Of a stretch of DNA of 64,000 nucleotides, positions 11,919 to 24,369 are shown piece by piece. Location: contig NC_063024.1 of the NCBI RefSeq assembly GCF_020509005.1, forward strand, positions 744,001-808,000. The letters run 5' to 3'. Within the stretch, counting starts at the first letter, position 1. Each line of letters opens with the position of its first letter. Below the pieces are notes generated by a model. The model was not told the origin of the DNA. It saw only the letters and a list, made by a program, of their open reading frames with translations, and did no database searches. Source of the DNA: Fulvia fulva. Lineage: Eukaryota > Ascomycota > Dothideomycetes > Mycosphaerellales > Mycosphaerellaceae. Both the position numbers and the translations under genes were made by a program.

Positions 11919-13952
11919 ATGGCAGAGACAGCTTCCAACCCTGACATTCCCTCAGCCGACGCTGCCAAAGCTGAGCAGCATCAGCGTGCACGCGACGCGG
12001 GATGGACTGAGACAAGCGCCTTCGACTATGAAGCCTTCCAGCGCAACGGTGGAGACGATGGCACCTTCTACGGCGAAGGCAAAGTCTACGAGTGGTCGGG
12101 CGAGTATGGCGAAGTCGGACCAGAAGTCCCGGAACTCGAGAAAGTCCTCTTCGGCTCAGACCTCATCACACGTGAAGGTGTTCACCGTGCCAACATCGAG
12201 ATTCAAGTGGCTCTGGAGGGGCCAACCAAAGTAGCCAAGATTGATTCCGTGAGTTACCTCTGTCACGCACCTCGCATGCTCATTCTCACTGACCACCATC
12301 ACAGTTCGACGATGCCGGACTCCACCCCATCATGCTCGACAATGTCAAGCGCTGCGGCTACAAGACCCCGACCCCGATCCAAGCCTACACGATCCCCGCC
12401 GTCCAGATGGGCCACGATGTGGTTGGCATCGCGCAGACTGGTATGACAACCTTCACATGCTCGAAACCCCCCCGGAGAGAAGCTCACTGACACACAACAG
12501 GCTCCGGCAAGACTGCTGCCTACATGATTCCCGTCATCTCGAAGCTCATGGGCAAGGCCAAGAAGCTGTGTGGACCAAAGCCGGATGTCACCACCGGTCT
12601 GTACGACCACCGCATGAACCACGTTCGCGCCGAGCCACTCGTCGTCATCGTCGTCCCTACCCGCGAGCTCGCCATCCAGATCTTCGACGAAGCACGCCGC
12701 ATGTGCTACCGCTCGATGCTTCGCCCATGCGTTGCTTACGGTGGACTGCCGATGAATATTTGCATCGAGGAGTTGGGCAAGGGCTGTGACGTCCTCATTG
12801 GCACACCAGGTCGTCTGTGCGATCTTATGGACAAGCCTGACATTCTCACCATGGCACGCGTCAAGTAAGCATACCCACATACCCACCTTCACGGCATTGA
12901 CTGACATGACACAGGTTCACCATCGTCGACGAGGCCGACGAGATGGTCGACCAGGATTGGGAAGATGAACTCAACAAGATCATGGGTGGTGGTGGTACGT
13001 CAATCCACTCTTGCTACAATACAAGCTCCTCACATGCTGACCACTTCACAGACACCAACGAAGACGCTGACCACATCTACATGCTGTTCTCCGCCACCTT
13101 CCCCAAGGGTGCCCGCGAGCTGGCTCGCAGCTACATGGCTCAGGATTACCTGCGCATCCGTGTTGGCCGTCCAGGCCAGTCTCACAAGAACATTCGCCAG
13201 AATGTCGTCTATGTCGACCAGGACAACAAGCGCGAGGCTCTTTACGACCTCCTCTTCGCCTCAGAGCCGGCTCGTACCCTCATCTTCTGCAACTCAAAGC
13301 CCGCTGTCGACTTGCTCGATGACTTCCTGTACAACCGCGGTCTTCCCACCACCTCCATCCACGGTGACCGCAACCAGCGCGAGCGTGAGGACGCCATGTA
13401 AGTCATCGCGATCTTACATAATTCTGACCCCACATACTGACCGCTCCCAGTCGCGCCTTCCGCACCGGTCGTGCTCCTATCCTCATCGCCACCGGCATCT
13501 CTTCTCGTGGTTGGGACGTCAAGGATGTCAAGCATGTCATCAACTACGACCTTCCCAGCCAGATGTATGGCGGCATCACTGAGTACGTCCACCGCATCGG
13601 TCGCACCGCCCGCATCGGCAACCAGGGCTTGGCCACCTCTTTCTACAACGACCGCAATGAGGATCTTGCACAGGATCTCGTCAACATTCTGGTCGAGTGT
13701 GACTGCGAAGTCCCCGATTTCCTCCAGCACCTCGTTCCTGAGGGTGGTGTCGATGAGATCCAGTGGGACGACAACTCCGACGACGAGGCTGAGGCTGGCG
13801 ATGGCGGCGATGGCGCTTGGGGTGATGCCGCTCCTGACACCGATGGCGGCGCTCCTGTCGCTGACGGCTTTGGCGGGGCCGATGGTGGCTTCCAGGCTGC
13901 CGATGATGGCTTCAAGACCGATGGTGGCGATGCCGGCGCTTCTGCTTGGTAG
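11919..13952 (+). CDS. DEAD-box ATP-dependent RNA helicase with acidic Gly/Asp-rich tail
   Basis: Six exons (11919-12248, 12305-12440, 12501-12864, 12915-12994, 13052-13397, 13451-13952) join in frame to 585 aa. Helicase motifs appear in order: Q-motif region YKTPTPIQAYTIPA, motif I GSGKT (about residue 156), PTRELA, GG, TPGR, motif II DEAD (about 280), SAT (about 317), ARTLIF, and motif VI HRIGRTARIG (about 466). The layout is that of the Ded1/Vasa branch, but motif V reads ATGISSRGWDVKDV instead of the usual ATxxAARGLD, so this is a divergent paralogue. The last 80 residues are a repetitive Asp/Gly/Ala tail ending GASAW. Likely role: unwinding RNA in translation or mRNP remodelling. The upstream boundary lies close to the repeat array. 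Confidence 0.95.
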
Positions 13953-14170
13953 GCTCCTCGCCTCCACTACTCGTCACTTGCTTGTGTGACTGGCTTCACG
14001 GCTGGTTAACAACATGCGACACTGCATTTACGACTTTGCGCGACACATGGGCAGCCCTTTGACTCTTGATGAGCATGGACGGGTCTTGCAAATTTGTTGG
14101 TTCGGCGAGAGCGTCGACTGGTCTTTACCAACTGGTCTTGCTGGCGCCGCCAACCACAGAATGGGAACAT

Positions 14171-14321
14171 GGGAAAAGGAGTTTAGCGTGTACAACTTTC
14201 AGGAAAAGGGACGAAACGAGTGCAAGGTCTCACAAAACAAAAAAAATCATAATGGGAAAAGAAGTTGGGTGTGTACAATAGTTAGAAAAAGGGACGAAAC
14301 GAGTACGAGGTCTCACAAAAC
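14171..14321. repeat. 68-bp direct repeat, two copies
   Basis: Copies at 14171-14238 and 14254-14321 both run from GGGAAAAGRAGTT to AAGGGACGAAACGAGT and end GGTCTCACAAAAC, with about ten differences. They lie 83 bp apart in the intergenic stretch 13953-14562, downstream of the helicase. No coding role; the purpose is unknown. Confidence 0.8.
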
Positions 14322-14562
14322 CAGCATCTGATCTCGTCTCATCTTGACTCGTGATGTTGTCGTTGACCAGCCGCCGTGAAGCCAAATTTTGGTCGTTGCC
14401 AACATCCATGACGTATAGACCCGACTTCACATGGAATCATCAACACAACCTCATCGACGTGTTGCTCAAGTATAGCGCAGGTGTTCACATACTTCGCATC
14501 TGCTCATCAACATCTCATCAGAACCTTACCACAACTCAATCCAAAAGCAAAGAGACACCACG

Positions 14563-14856
14563 ATGGCTAACAGCCTTTTCTCCCCTCACGGCAAAGCCGG
14601 TCCTATCGTATGTCCCCACCCTTCCACATATCATTTCTCACCTCTGCCTAACTTGCCCAAAAATCTATTTCTCTCACTTCTCGCTTCTTGTGCCCCAAGC
14701 TGATGAGTGCTTTAGAGATCTACCGCCCCACTCCTCATCGGACTCGGAATTGGTGGCGGCTTCTTGTACTGGTTGAGGTTTCAGGGCACGCATAAAGGGG
14801 ATGTGACGAAGAAGGTACCGCCTAAGGCGAGTGGGCCTATGGGTGGGAGTGTGTGA
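14563..14856 (+). CDS. Small single-pass membrane protein, 61 aa
   Basis: Two exons, 14563-14607 and 14716-14856, around a 108-nt intron (GTATGT...TTTAG) give 61 aa. The product has a short polar N-terminus (MANSLFSPHGKAGPI), one hydrophobic glycine-rich segment (PLLIGLGIGGGFLYW), then a basic tail (HKGDVTKKVPPK). This topology resembles small inner-membrane subunits or assembly factors of mitochondria, or a small ER protein, but I do not recognise the family. The intact frame across a clean phase-0 splice and the preceding ACCACG-ATG context favour a real gene. It was too short and split to stand out as a long frame. Confidence 0.55.
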
Positions 14857-15501
14857 TGAGGTATTTCGGGAGGCAAGAGGACTGTCGTGGGTATAGGGGT
14901 TGGGGGTGGAGGCGGAGTTGGGGTTGGAGAGCATAGATGGAGATCAGGTAATGGAGGGTGGAGTGGCGTGTGATGAAAGGTTTTTGGATGTGGAGCTGTG
15001 TAAATACATATAGATGACGAAAAGCTATTGCTCTCGACGATGGTATTCGTTTGGGTGGCTGAGTTGAATAGCCAAATTGCCTCGTCGATGCGCCAACTTT
15101 CGAACGCATTGATGCGTACAAAGGTGACGATGTCGTTGGGGGCTGGTTGCTCGAACGGATGTCGTCGTTTCTTTTTGCTTGTCCCACCCACTTCGGTCGT
15201 TAACGGATATTGGCCATGCATATGAAGCAGGAACTGTGACTGTGATCGAGGCCTTTCTCGCCAGTTCATTATGTGATCATGATAATTATGTTCATCCTGT
15301 ACGTCTATGCTCGTTCCTGTCCATTCGTCCAATGCCGTCCCGTATATCGTATCCCATGCTCTTCCTTATGCATTCATCTCATTCCAATCATGTCACTCAT
15401 CTTCACAACCCAAAGTTTCCTCGTCAGTCACCCATCCGCGGGCTCACAAAAATCCCAAGCGCCATCGCTCAAAATCGCAGCACCCAAAATCAAAATTCCC
15501 C
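14857..15501. other. Intergenic, convergent 3' regions
   Basis: This holds the 3' UTRs of the 61-aa gene (plus) and the DUF3433 gene (minus). Overlapping minus-strand frames of up to 183 codons are proline/histidine-rich and low in complexity; I see no gene in them. Confidence 0.5.
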
Positions 15502-18379
15502 TCAAGCCCTTACCCGATCAAACAAATCATAATCCCTTCCATCTCTTCCCATAAACCGTCCAAAAGCATACCTCGGCGTCTCATACTGCCCAGGCACAGA
15601 AGCAGGAGCAGCATTAACCCTCGCCCTCCCAAAGCCTCTCACACTATCCGCGACACTGACCTTCGACGCCGCCGCAGCTGGCACAGACATCACCTGCATC
15701 CCCGGCGTACTGCTCAGCAACCTCGTCACCAGATCCGTCTTGCTCACGGGGTTGCGGAAGGCGACATCGTCGAGCAAACGACTCTGGTGGAAGAGCTCCT
15801 TGATGCCGGCAAAAGTATTGAGGTCTGCTGGGAAGGTTGCGTGGCGGAGTGAGCTTGGTGGGAAGATCGCCAGGTATGCCAAAGCGTAGATCGTGACGAA
15901 GACGGTCAGGGCGTAGTATGCTGGCATATGTGCTGAGATCCGGACCGTCTGTAGGGAGATGTAGAATTGCGCCCAGAACACGCCGCCAGCGAGGATCGGG
16001 AGGGCTGTTGCCAGGATTGTGATGAAGGAGGTGAGAGCAACGCGCCAGTGTCTGTTGAAGATCGCGCTCAGAGTGACGAAGAATGGGAGGTCTGCAGCGT
16101 AGCTGACCAAGATCGTGCGTTCAGCGACGTCGCCCCATGCGTTCGCGGCTTTCTCCGGATCACCGTGACGCGTTTGGTGCGAGGTCAGAGAGGCGAAGGG
16201 GGCGAGGTGACGGTATGCGAGGTCGATGTCCATCCAGAAGAGGAGACACAGCATCGCGAGGAGGGTCGGAACGAAGCTGTAGAGGAAGTTTGTGCCAGAG
16301 TAACCCATGCCGCTGACTGCTGCGGGGACCATTGGGTCGAAGCCGTTGGAGACGGCGGTGGACGGGAGGTATGACACGATCAGGAAGGCGATGAGGAGGA
16401 CGATTGCGATGATTGGCCAGAGGATGGCCAGGAAAGGTCGGAGATACCAGGGCAGGGCGGAGCCGTGGTGTGCGTCGCTGGACACTTCATCTTCTGCTTC
16501 GTCGCGTGGTAGCATTGCTTCCTTCGACAGTCGAGGTTGGCCACCTTCGTGGTATGAGCTCAGATCAGAGTAGCGCTTCTCACGGATTTGTCCGTCTACC
16601 ACGTGGTGGCTGCGGGCTTGTTTGTCTGGCACGCCATAAGTGTGGAAGACTTCATCCGGGCGATGTGCTGCGTGGAAGTAGCCCAGTTGAGGGACACCTT
16701 CACCAAGACCATCGAGAGCATTGCTGCGCTCGAGTAGAACTGCCATGTCCGCCAGGCTTCGAGAATCCCACTTCAGTCCAGTCGAGCTTCGCCTGAGCCA
16801 GATGAAGAGAGTGATCAAAGCTACCAGTAGTAGTATGTATAGCGCAATGACCACCCAGATGACGCCCTGAGTAGCGAGCCAGCTCCAACGAGCTTGGTTG
16901 TCTTGGTAGACGTTGAAGGCACTACCAAGCAGCGGAATGGTGAAAAGCTGGAGCCATGCCACCAGTAGGAAAATGCCAACCACTGGCTGTCTTGCACCGA
17001 AGTGACCAAAGTATGGCAGAACGAAACCTTTTGGTTGCAATGGCAACTTTGCTCCCGCCATGCGGCTGATGACTCGTCGTGAAGATCCCATCGCGATGAA
17101 CGGCGTTACGCGGTAGACAGCTTTCTGGATCTCAAAGAGCCACATCAGCAGGATCATGCCAAGAATCGTTGGCAGATATTGGAAGACGAAGTATCGCCCG
17201 TCTCCAAGCGATGCATATCTCCAGAGTCCCGTGTTGCCTCGGCTCCATGCCGCTGCGAAGATCAGCAAGATGACATAAACCACAAGCAGCAGGATGTAGG
17301 TGCCAAGCTGTAGTGGTCGTAGTATGCCGGGCACGAAGTTGAGAGGTGGCTGTCGCGATTCATCTTCCGGCACTGGTACGAAGACGTTTGGCCCTTGTTC
17401 GTGGCGGAGGCCTGGAGGGTACAGCTGCGGGGATTCGATGCTGATGTGATCCGAGTTTCGTGCTGGAGGGTCGGAAAATGGTGACTGTTCAACAATGTCC
17501 CTCTCCTCTTGTGCTACTGGCTCATATCGACCGCTTGGAGCTTGAAAGGGCATTTGCGTGCCGGCTGGAATCTGATATGGGTAGTCACCCTCAATGCCAG
17601 GTCCTCCAACATATCGCCTACTTCCTCTCACTTCTTCGTCTCGTGTAAGTTGATCGAGGGCGAAGTGGATGTAGGGTGTATCGTCAACGCCTGGAGTCGG
17701 GGCATTCTGCTCGCGATCCATATCCTGGGCGACGGAGCTGCGAGCATCAGTGGGCGAGATGTGGCTCTCCCTTTTTGCGCCATTGTCCTCGGTGACCATG
17801 CTGGCTACTGGCTTCCTTCGTATGCCTCCTGCCTTGAGCTGAGCCTGTGCAGGCAGCAATGGTTGCTCGACAGATGCTGCAGCTTGTTCTTGGCTCAGCC
17901 TTCGCTCGCCGTGGCCTCTCATGGGCGTCTTCCTGAACTGTTCCTGGACTGGTACTTCCACATGCTGCTGAAGTGGGAGGAGATCGCGAGATTGTTGAGG
18001 CGTCCTGTATCGAGAGGGTGGAGTCTGGAAGCGAGTGATTGTGTGGGAGGAAGCTCCAGCTGCCCGAGCATTGATCAGATCGTTGCTATGCGTTGATGAG
18101 TTGGAGCCAGATAGCGAGTAGTAGTCCTCGGAGGCGGTAATGGACTGTTGGGAAGGTCGACTATGTATTACGCTGGGGTTGGAGACTGTTAATCAATGTT
18201 AGCTGCCATGCGCTGGACAGTGGAGGAGTGGAGGTGAAGCTGTGCATGAGCTGGCAAGGATATCGCAGCTCTGCCTGCATACATCCCCATTGAGGCGTTC
18301 CCCCAATGCTACCATCTTACATACCATTAGTGTGGCGTACGACGTATCCGTTGTCGGTGGGCGACAAGTTGGTCGACAT
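15502..18379 (-). CDS. Large multi-pass membrane protein with two DUF3433-type domains
   Basis: A 55-nt first exon (18379-18325; MSTNLSPTDNGYVVRHTN) joins across a 139-nt intron to one long exon (18185-15502), giving 912 aa. Simply extending the long frame upstream meets no ATG, and the splice restores ...VVRHTNVSNPSVIHSRPSQ. A disordered Ser/Pro/Gln-rich N-terminus of about 280 residues precedes two similar halves, each with several transmembrane helices, separated by a polar loop around the MLPRDEAEDE region. This is the layout of fungal proteins annotated DUF3433; their biochemical role is not known. A basic tail ends GRDGRDYDLFDRVRA. No catalytic motif is visible. Confidence 0.8.
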
Positions 18380-18983
18380 TGATCTCGGTGATCAATGCTA
18401 CTGTATTATCGTGGTAAGGACTGTTGCATTCTTCTAGTGTACGCGCACGTGTGATAAGGGAGCGATAGAGAGCAATGCAAGACAGAGCGACCATGGGTCG
18501 GAGTGCAGGTCAAGTCAACGGCAAAGGAACGTCCCTACATGTACCTATCCACAATACCATAATGCCTTGTAGCAATATCGAGAGGTTGGCGGATGCACCG
18601 GGATGGCAGGAGAGGAGGTTGGGACGTCTTTTGGCGCAATTCATTGGGCCTGTGTTTGGTATTCCGTGTATTTCCTGGTCAGCTATTACACTGTGATCGT
18701 TAGTTAGGGGTGTTGTGCTCGTGCTGAGTATGTCGTGCGTCATGTGAAAGAGTACATGTTGTGGTGTAGCTGTTGAAGAGGAGCTGGAGGATTTGAAACT
18801 TGGGCGCGTGGCTGGGGAACTTTCTTAATCAATATGCTCCCATCAAATATTGCTTGACTGATCTGACCGGCAACTTCCGACTCTTTCCGCATCTCAACTT
18901 GCTTGAAGGAGGTCCTCCACGACATAGCTCCAGCTCGTATCACGACCACCACCCCCAAACCTCCTCTCAAACACCACACAAGA
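18380..18983. other. Divergent promoter region
   Basis: About 600 bp between the divergently transcribed DUF3433 and ATP18 genes. It must contain both 5' leaders; no further gene, repeat or RNA structure was noticed. Confidence 0.5.
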
Positions 18984-19442
18984 TGCCTGGACTACTCGGA
19001 AAGAAGTTCCCCACGCCCGTCGGTATGTGCGCGAACGATGGTGGGCGCGCAATGGCTGCCGGAGCGGAGACTGACGAAGCGTGATAGCACGACCGATGTG
19101 GCCTTTCTACACTGCCGGTACGATCATATCACCCGGATGAGCGAGAAGAATGGAAAAAATAGCATGGAGACTGTGTGGGCAGAGTGATAAGATACTGAGA
19201 TTGTGATACAGGCCTCATCATTGCATACGGCATCAACTCCTTCGCGACGGTTCTTGCAAACAGTGCGTATACCCTTCGATCACTATCGCGACCTTCAAAA
19301 AGATTCTCCTGCCGGCATTTGTGGAGTGACTTATGACTTGGGTAAAGACTAACATGGACTTTGAATAGCCGACGAGTACAAGAACGACCCAAGAAACCCA
19401 AACGCAAGGAAAGTGGGCGAGGACAAGGACCTGAAGCACTAG
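18984..19442 (+). CDS. ATP18: Mitochondrial F1Fo ATP synthase subunit j (Atp18)
   Basis: Four small exons (18984-19023, 19088-19117, 19212-19262, 19369-19442) join to 64 aa, the usual length for this subunit. The protein starts MPGLLGKKFPTPVARPMWPF, has one membrane helix (YTAGLIIAYGINSFATVL) and ends with the conserved YKNDPRNPNARK. Yeast Atp18 has the same KRFPTP, WPF and NDPRNP landmarks. It is a small inner-membrane subunit of the Fo sector implicated in the stability and dimer region of ATP synthase. Three introns in under 200 coding bases hide it from simple frame searches. Confidence 0.95.
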
Positions 19443-21573
19443 ATGGGCCGTGAAGCATGAGCATGAGGCGGTAGAAACACTTCGAGTGCGATAGAAGGCA
19501 TGGCTACAACGATACGAGAATGGCCTTGAAGCCAGACTCCAGGCCAAGCAGTACGGTGAGACGTGCTGTACATATATACCACCAGAAACCTCGTCTCTCG
19601 GACTACGAAATCATTAGAAGTTCTCACAATGGTTCATCTCCGTCCGCGCAGGAGGTAGGTTCATGAAATGATGTGAAGGAGACTTGCCATGAGGTGTGAA
19701 TATCCGAGGATGTTCAAGCGCAAGGGCCATCTGGTACGATACGCATTCTAGCGAACACTGCAATGGCCACATAGACTGCATCCTCGCCCGCTCAAAATGC
19801 CGCCCATGGACTTCTTCAGGTGCAGATCTTGCGCTCAGAGCCGGACCACAGCTCCAAGAGTCCATAAGGTTGCCCAGTTTACAGCACTTCTGTCTTGTTC
19901 ATGCGGAATGCTCCTCTCCTTCGCAGTAGCAGCAAATGTTGTCACAACGCACTCTCATCCACCGAAGGATGCAGTGAGTTCCAAAGCTGCCGGGAAAGAT
20001 AGCATCACATCCGGTCACAATAGAGGTCTCGTGCCAATACTCTTCCCTATATCATCATGCATACTGAGCTCTATTCGGATAACACCTCCCACATTTCCGA
20101 GCCTATAGCAATGAAAGCCATCTCACAGCGACACTTCCGACCTATAGCACCTCAGGGCGACGTGTCAGAGGCAGACCGCAAAAGGGCAACGCTATGGGCA
20201 ACTTGACAGCCACGTCAATGCGCATGCATGACAGCGCCCTCCCATATTCTCAGCACTGAACTGCGGTTCCAAAGCTACGGTGTCTTCGCCAGCTCATACA
20301 TCGATGCGCACATGCAGACATGGGGATCGAGAATACTATGTTAGGCGCGATGAAGAAACACGAGATTGACACGATTTGTGAATAAACGCAGTGGTACACG
20401 CTATGTACCCGAAGCAATCGCTGTAGCCGCCGGCGATGCGGGCATTGGGTAGCTTGCTATTTCAGTACGCGAAGTAGCCGCTGTGGTTGTACAAGGATAG
20501 CTGGGGAAGTGATTGATTGCTCGATGGAGCGAGTGCGAGTCCATGCAGTGCTGCAGGGCGTCAGATATCGGTAACATGAGCCGATTCGCAGGCTCTACGG
20601 GAAGTTGGGCAGCATTTGATGAAGGACGTCAGATGTGTTGTGATGGAGGCGGCGAGCGAGACAGCGCTGTTCTGTCCATGGGGTGCGGTATGTGTATACG
20701 TGACTTTAGAGTGGAGGGAGTACTGCATTTGCATAGACTCGATCGTCATTGTCAACCTCTGAATCGTAACGTGGTACCAATCTCGGCGGCAGTCGAAGGT
20801 GTGGGCAGACAAAAGGAAGGTTGCTCTGAGGGAAAGCGGTGCCAGTTATCGCCGCGACGGACATTCCGGGCGGGCGATCAGCAGATTCAGAAGTCAGATT
20901 CAGGCAGACTCTTCGCTAACCGGCTTCCTGCCTTCCTACCAAACCGCGGCGCCTCTCTTCCCACCAACACTACTAAGCTTAACCTAACACCCTACTCCTC
21001 CTCCTCGCCGACATACCGCACTCGACGCCTTTCTTGCGGCCTCGAGTTGCTGCGAACGGTTCGCCTTGTTCTTTGACAGGTACGTGGCCATTCCCGCCGA
21101 CAGCCATCCAAGCACACATCAGACACACCAAGTCAGCTGGCGGGCAGCACGAGGCGGTGCATTGCTGGACAGCTGGGCTTTCCTTTACTTGCCGTCCTCA
21201 TATCACTCCTCCCCTCCTTCCCATATACACTGCTGCAATTCACTACGGCTGCCGCTTCGGTGTGTGTGCACAAACACGGCGCTCATTAACCGGCCGAGCG
21301 CTTTGTGCTGTCTTTGACAACATAATTGTCTCGCACCTCCGCAAGCAAGCAAGCTTCTCGCCCATCCCCACCGCCCTTTGTCGCTCACCGGCTACTTACT
21401 ACTCACCTTTGACCTCCTCCACACGACACTGCCTACGAAGGACAACACCTTACCTTTCTTCTTCTACCACAGGCACCACACAGTCCTACGCTCGGTAGAA
21501 ATACTGAGCAGCGACACGAACCCTACCACCACAACAACCCGAAAACCCTCACCAGCTGAGGTCACCCGCAACC
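19443..21573. other. 2.1-kb intergenic region with a pyrimidine-rich leader
   Basis: No supported gene. The last 600 bp (about 20980-21570) is C/T-rich with CTCCTCCTCC and CCTTACC tracts and runs into the ATG of the casein kinase gene, as expected of a long fungal 5' UTR/promoter. Frames within it are Ser/Pro/Thr-rich and low in complexity. Confidence 0.5.
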
Positions 21574-23045
21574 ATGACGACAATGGTACGTCCTCCCCAA
21601 CACCGCTCGACCGCCCTGTCACGCCCCCGTCAGGCACACGGGCACACGACGCAGTCCCGTATGGCAGGAGGAGATGTTGACATGTTGGCAGGACCTCCGC
21701 GTGGGGAACAAGTACCGCATCGGTCGCAAGATCGGAAGCGGCTCATTCGGCGACATCTATCTGGGTAGGACAAACAAAGCAATACTGAAGCCTGACACAC
21801 ACATACTGACATCCTACCTCAGGCACTAACATCATCTCCGGCGAGGAGATCGCCATCAAGCTCGAGTCGGTCAAGGCCAAGCACCCACAGCTGGAGTACG
21901 AGGCACGCGTCTACAAGTCCCTTGCTGGCGGTGTCGGCATCCCATTCGTGAGATGGTTCGGAACGGAGTGCGACTACAACGCCATGGTGCTCGATCTCCT
22001 CGGCCCATCGCTCGAGGACCTCTTCAACTTCTGCAACCGCAAGTTCTCCCTCAAGACCGTCCTCTTGCTCGCCGACCAGCTCATCTCCCGCATTGAGTAC
22101 ATCCACGCCAAGTCCTTCATCCACCGCGACATCAAGCCGGACAACTTCCTCATGGGTATTGGCAAGCGTGGTAACCAGGTCAATGTGATCGATTTCGGTC
22201 TGGCCAAGAAGTACCGCGACCCGAAGACCCACTTCCACATCCCGTACAGAGAGAACAAGAACCTCACTGGTACCGCCCGTTACGCCTCGATCAACACTCA
22301 CTTGGGTGTCGGTAAGTCATAGAACGATGTGCTTATACTGTTCATCAGTACTGACTTTCTCACAGAGCAATCTCGTCGTGACGACATGGAGTCTCTGGGC
22401 TACGTCATGCTCTACTTCTGCCGTGGCTCCCTCCCATGGCAAGGCCTGAAGGCTGCCACCAAGAAGCAGAAGTACGATAGAATCATGGAGAAGAAGATGA
22501 CTACGCCAACCGAGGTCCTCTGCCGCGGCTTCCCCAACGAGTTCGCCATCTACCTCAACTACACTCGCAGCCTGCGCTTCGACGACAAGCCAGACTACTC
22601 GTACCTCCGCAAGATCTTCCGTGATCTGTTCGTGCGTGAGGGCTTCCAGTACGACTACGTCTTCGACTGGACTGTCTACAAGTACCAAAAGAATGCCCAG
22701 GCCATCGCAGCTGCCCAGAACCCGACTGGTGCCGAGGACCCAGAGCAGGAGAAGGCTGGCCGCACTCGCAACACCGCACAGGCTACTGGCGGACAGACTG
22801 GCGTCAGCAAGGCGCGTGCTGGGAACGTGCAGTCGAGAGAGGGCACTAACATGTGAGTGTGCACATACACATGACCTGCCTATGATCTCCGTCTTGTAAG
22901 GCGCCTTCTCCTCTGCGGTCGAACTTGCTTTGGCGCGAGGGGATAGAAAACTTCGGCTAACGAATACTCTTTGTCATACAGGAATGTGCAGACTCGTGGC
23001 GCAAGCAAGCGTGCTGCGGACCAGACCGGCTACAACAACTTTTGA
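21574..23045 (+). CDS. Casein kinase I (Hrr25/Hhp1-type serine/threonine kinase)
   Basis: Five exons (21574-21585, 21692-21764, 21823-22311, 22366-22852, 22982-23045) join to 374 aa. The start is [18 protein letters not shown]. Visible kinase features: [11 protein letters not shown] loop, IAIKLE lysine, [12 protein letters not shown] catalytic loop (CK1 style), [11 protein letters not shown] with [17 protein letters not shown], and the CK1 signature [16 protein letters not shown]. The catalytic domain ends near residue 300 and is followed by a Gln/Ala/Gly-rich tail ending TGYNNF. Homologues act in DNA repair, ribosome maturation, endocytosis and clock-protein phosphorylation. The first exon encodes only four codons. 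Confidence 0.97.
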
Positions 23046-24369
23046 ACGGCATGATCAAGGGCAGGGCTGTCGCACACTTTCAACTCTCGACAAGGCGGTG
23101 CAGCCTCAACAACTGTACGCGTTTTGACAACTTCTGGATCCGACCAAGGAGCCAGGAAGACTTTTCATATCGGTATCGGTGCACTCGTACATGGCGGGCT
23201 CATCGTTTCGCTTCTCTGCATGGTTCAAAGCACGCTGTCCTTCCGGATGGATCTTCGACAAACATGCGTTAATGGGAGAAGCGGAATGTTGAGTTTGCAG
23301 CACAAAGGCAGCGTAACAGCAAACTGGCAGTGTCACTCGGCAGGGCTTTCGGCATCGTTCATTTGGAGTAACGACTTGCTGGATTCATCTGCAGGCTTCC
23401 TGGGCCACCTGACTCTCCCTTGTTACTGCTTACCCGATGCATGCAATCACCAACATCCCGACAACTTTTGACGACAAAACACCAAAAACAAGTTCTGTTT
23501 CCTTGGCAAGGACGATTTCTTTTTCTGGCTGGCTATGCGACGATGGAGCTTCTCTTCGAAACGGTAATAATGGAATAGCTTCCTGCGCGATGGTTCATGG
23601 CTGAGTGGCAATTCCGGGGTGGTCAAAGGGGATGAGAGTACAGAGGCGAGGCATCGACATGGATTTCAACGACCTTTCTTCGCACACGACGAGCAGCACG
23701 CCGGGCACATGGATATGGCATGTTTTCAAGCAACAACGTCTGGGTGGGATTGGGAGGGAAGCACATGGAGGAAAGGCCGATGATGCTTTGAGGATGTGAG
23801 GGTTTTGCCTGTTTGCTCAGCTTTGTGCGTTCTCTCGGGGTATGTAGTTGTGTATGCGTTCCGTCCAACAATCTCACCGTATCGTGTGCGTGAGGTCCGT
23901 GGTCATCCGTGATGAGGCGTTGGGAAGAGGTGAGGTCGTTTCATATGTTTCATCCATGTCTGGGCGGTTGTGCCGGAGATCTGGGTGCTGGGATGTCATC
24001 TGAAGGTTGTAGAGTCAGGACGTGGGGTGGCTGTTTGATTGTGAAGAAGAGTTGCTGGGAGGAACGTGGACGACTGTTCCCAGTGGACGTGCATAACTGT
24101 ACTGTAGACGTGAAGTCGTTTGAAGTTATGCTAGCACGTGCGCTGGATCTAGTTCTATTCCTGTTCATCTTTTGATTCCTGGCGGACTTTGAACAGATCT
24201 GACGCTAGCGAAGTATGAAACCGGGTGATGTTGATTGGTTGCTTAACTTTCGGTGCATTGACACCTTCGATGGTGGTATGCGACTTATTTGCCAACGACT
24301 TTCTCTTACCACAATTACTGCGTGAGGAAAGTGCTATTAGGAAGAGGTGAAGATAGAGATAAGAGCGAG
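23046..24369. other. Intergenic region
   Basis: This 1.3-kb stretch holds the 3' UTR of the casein kinase gene and the promoter of RSM22. Short unrelated frames only; no repeat or RNA structure noticed. Confidence 0.5.

Noticed and set aside
14781..15332. 183-codon minus-strand frame
   Set aside because: Pro/His/Thr-rich low-complexity antisense of the 3' region of the 61-aa gene; no domain and no conserved start.
24289..24369. Upstream extension of RSM22 to 24289
   Set aside because: It would need a TTG start and precedes a good ATG that begins a mitochondrial presequence.
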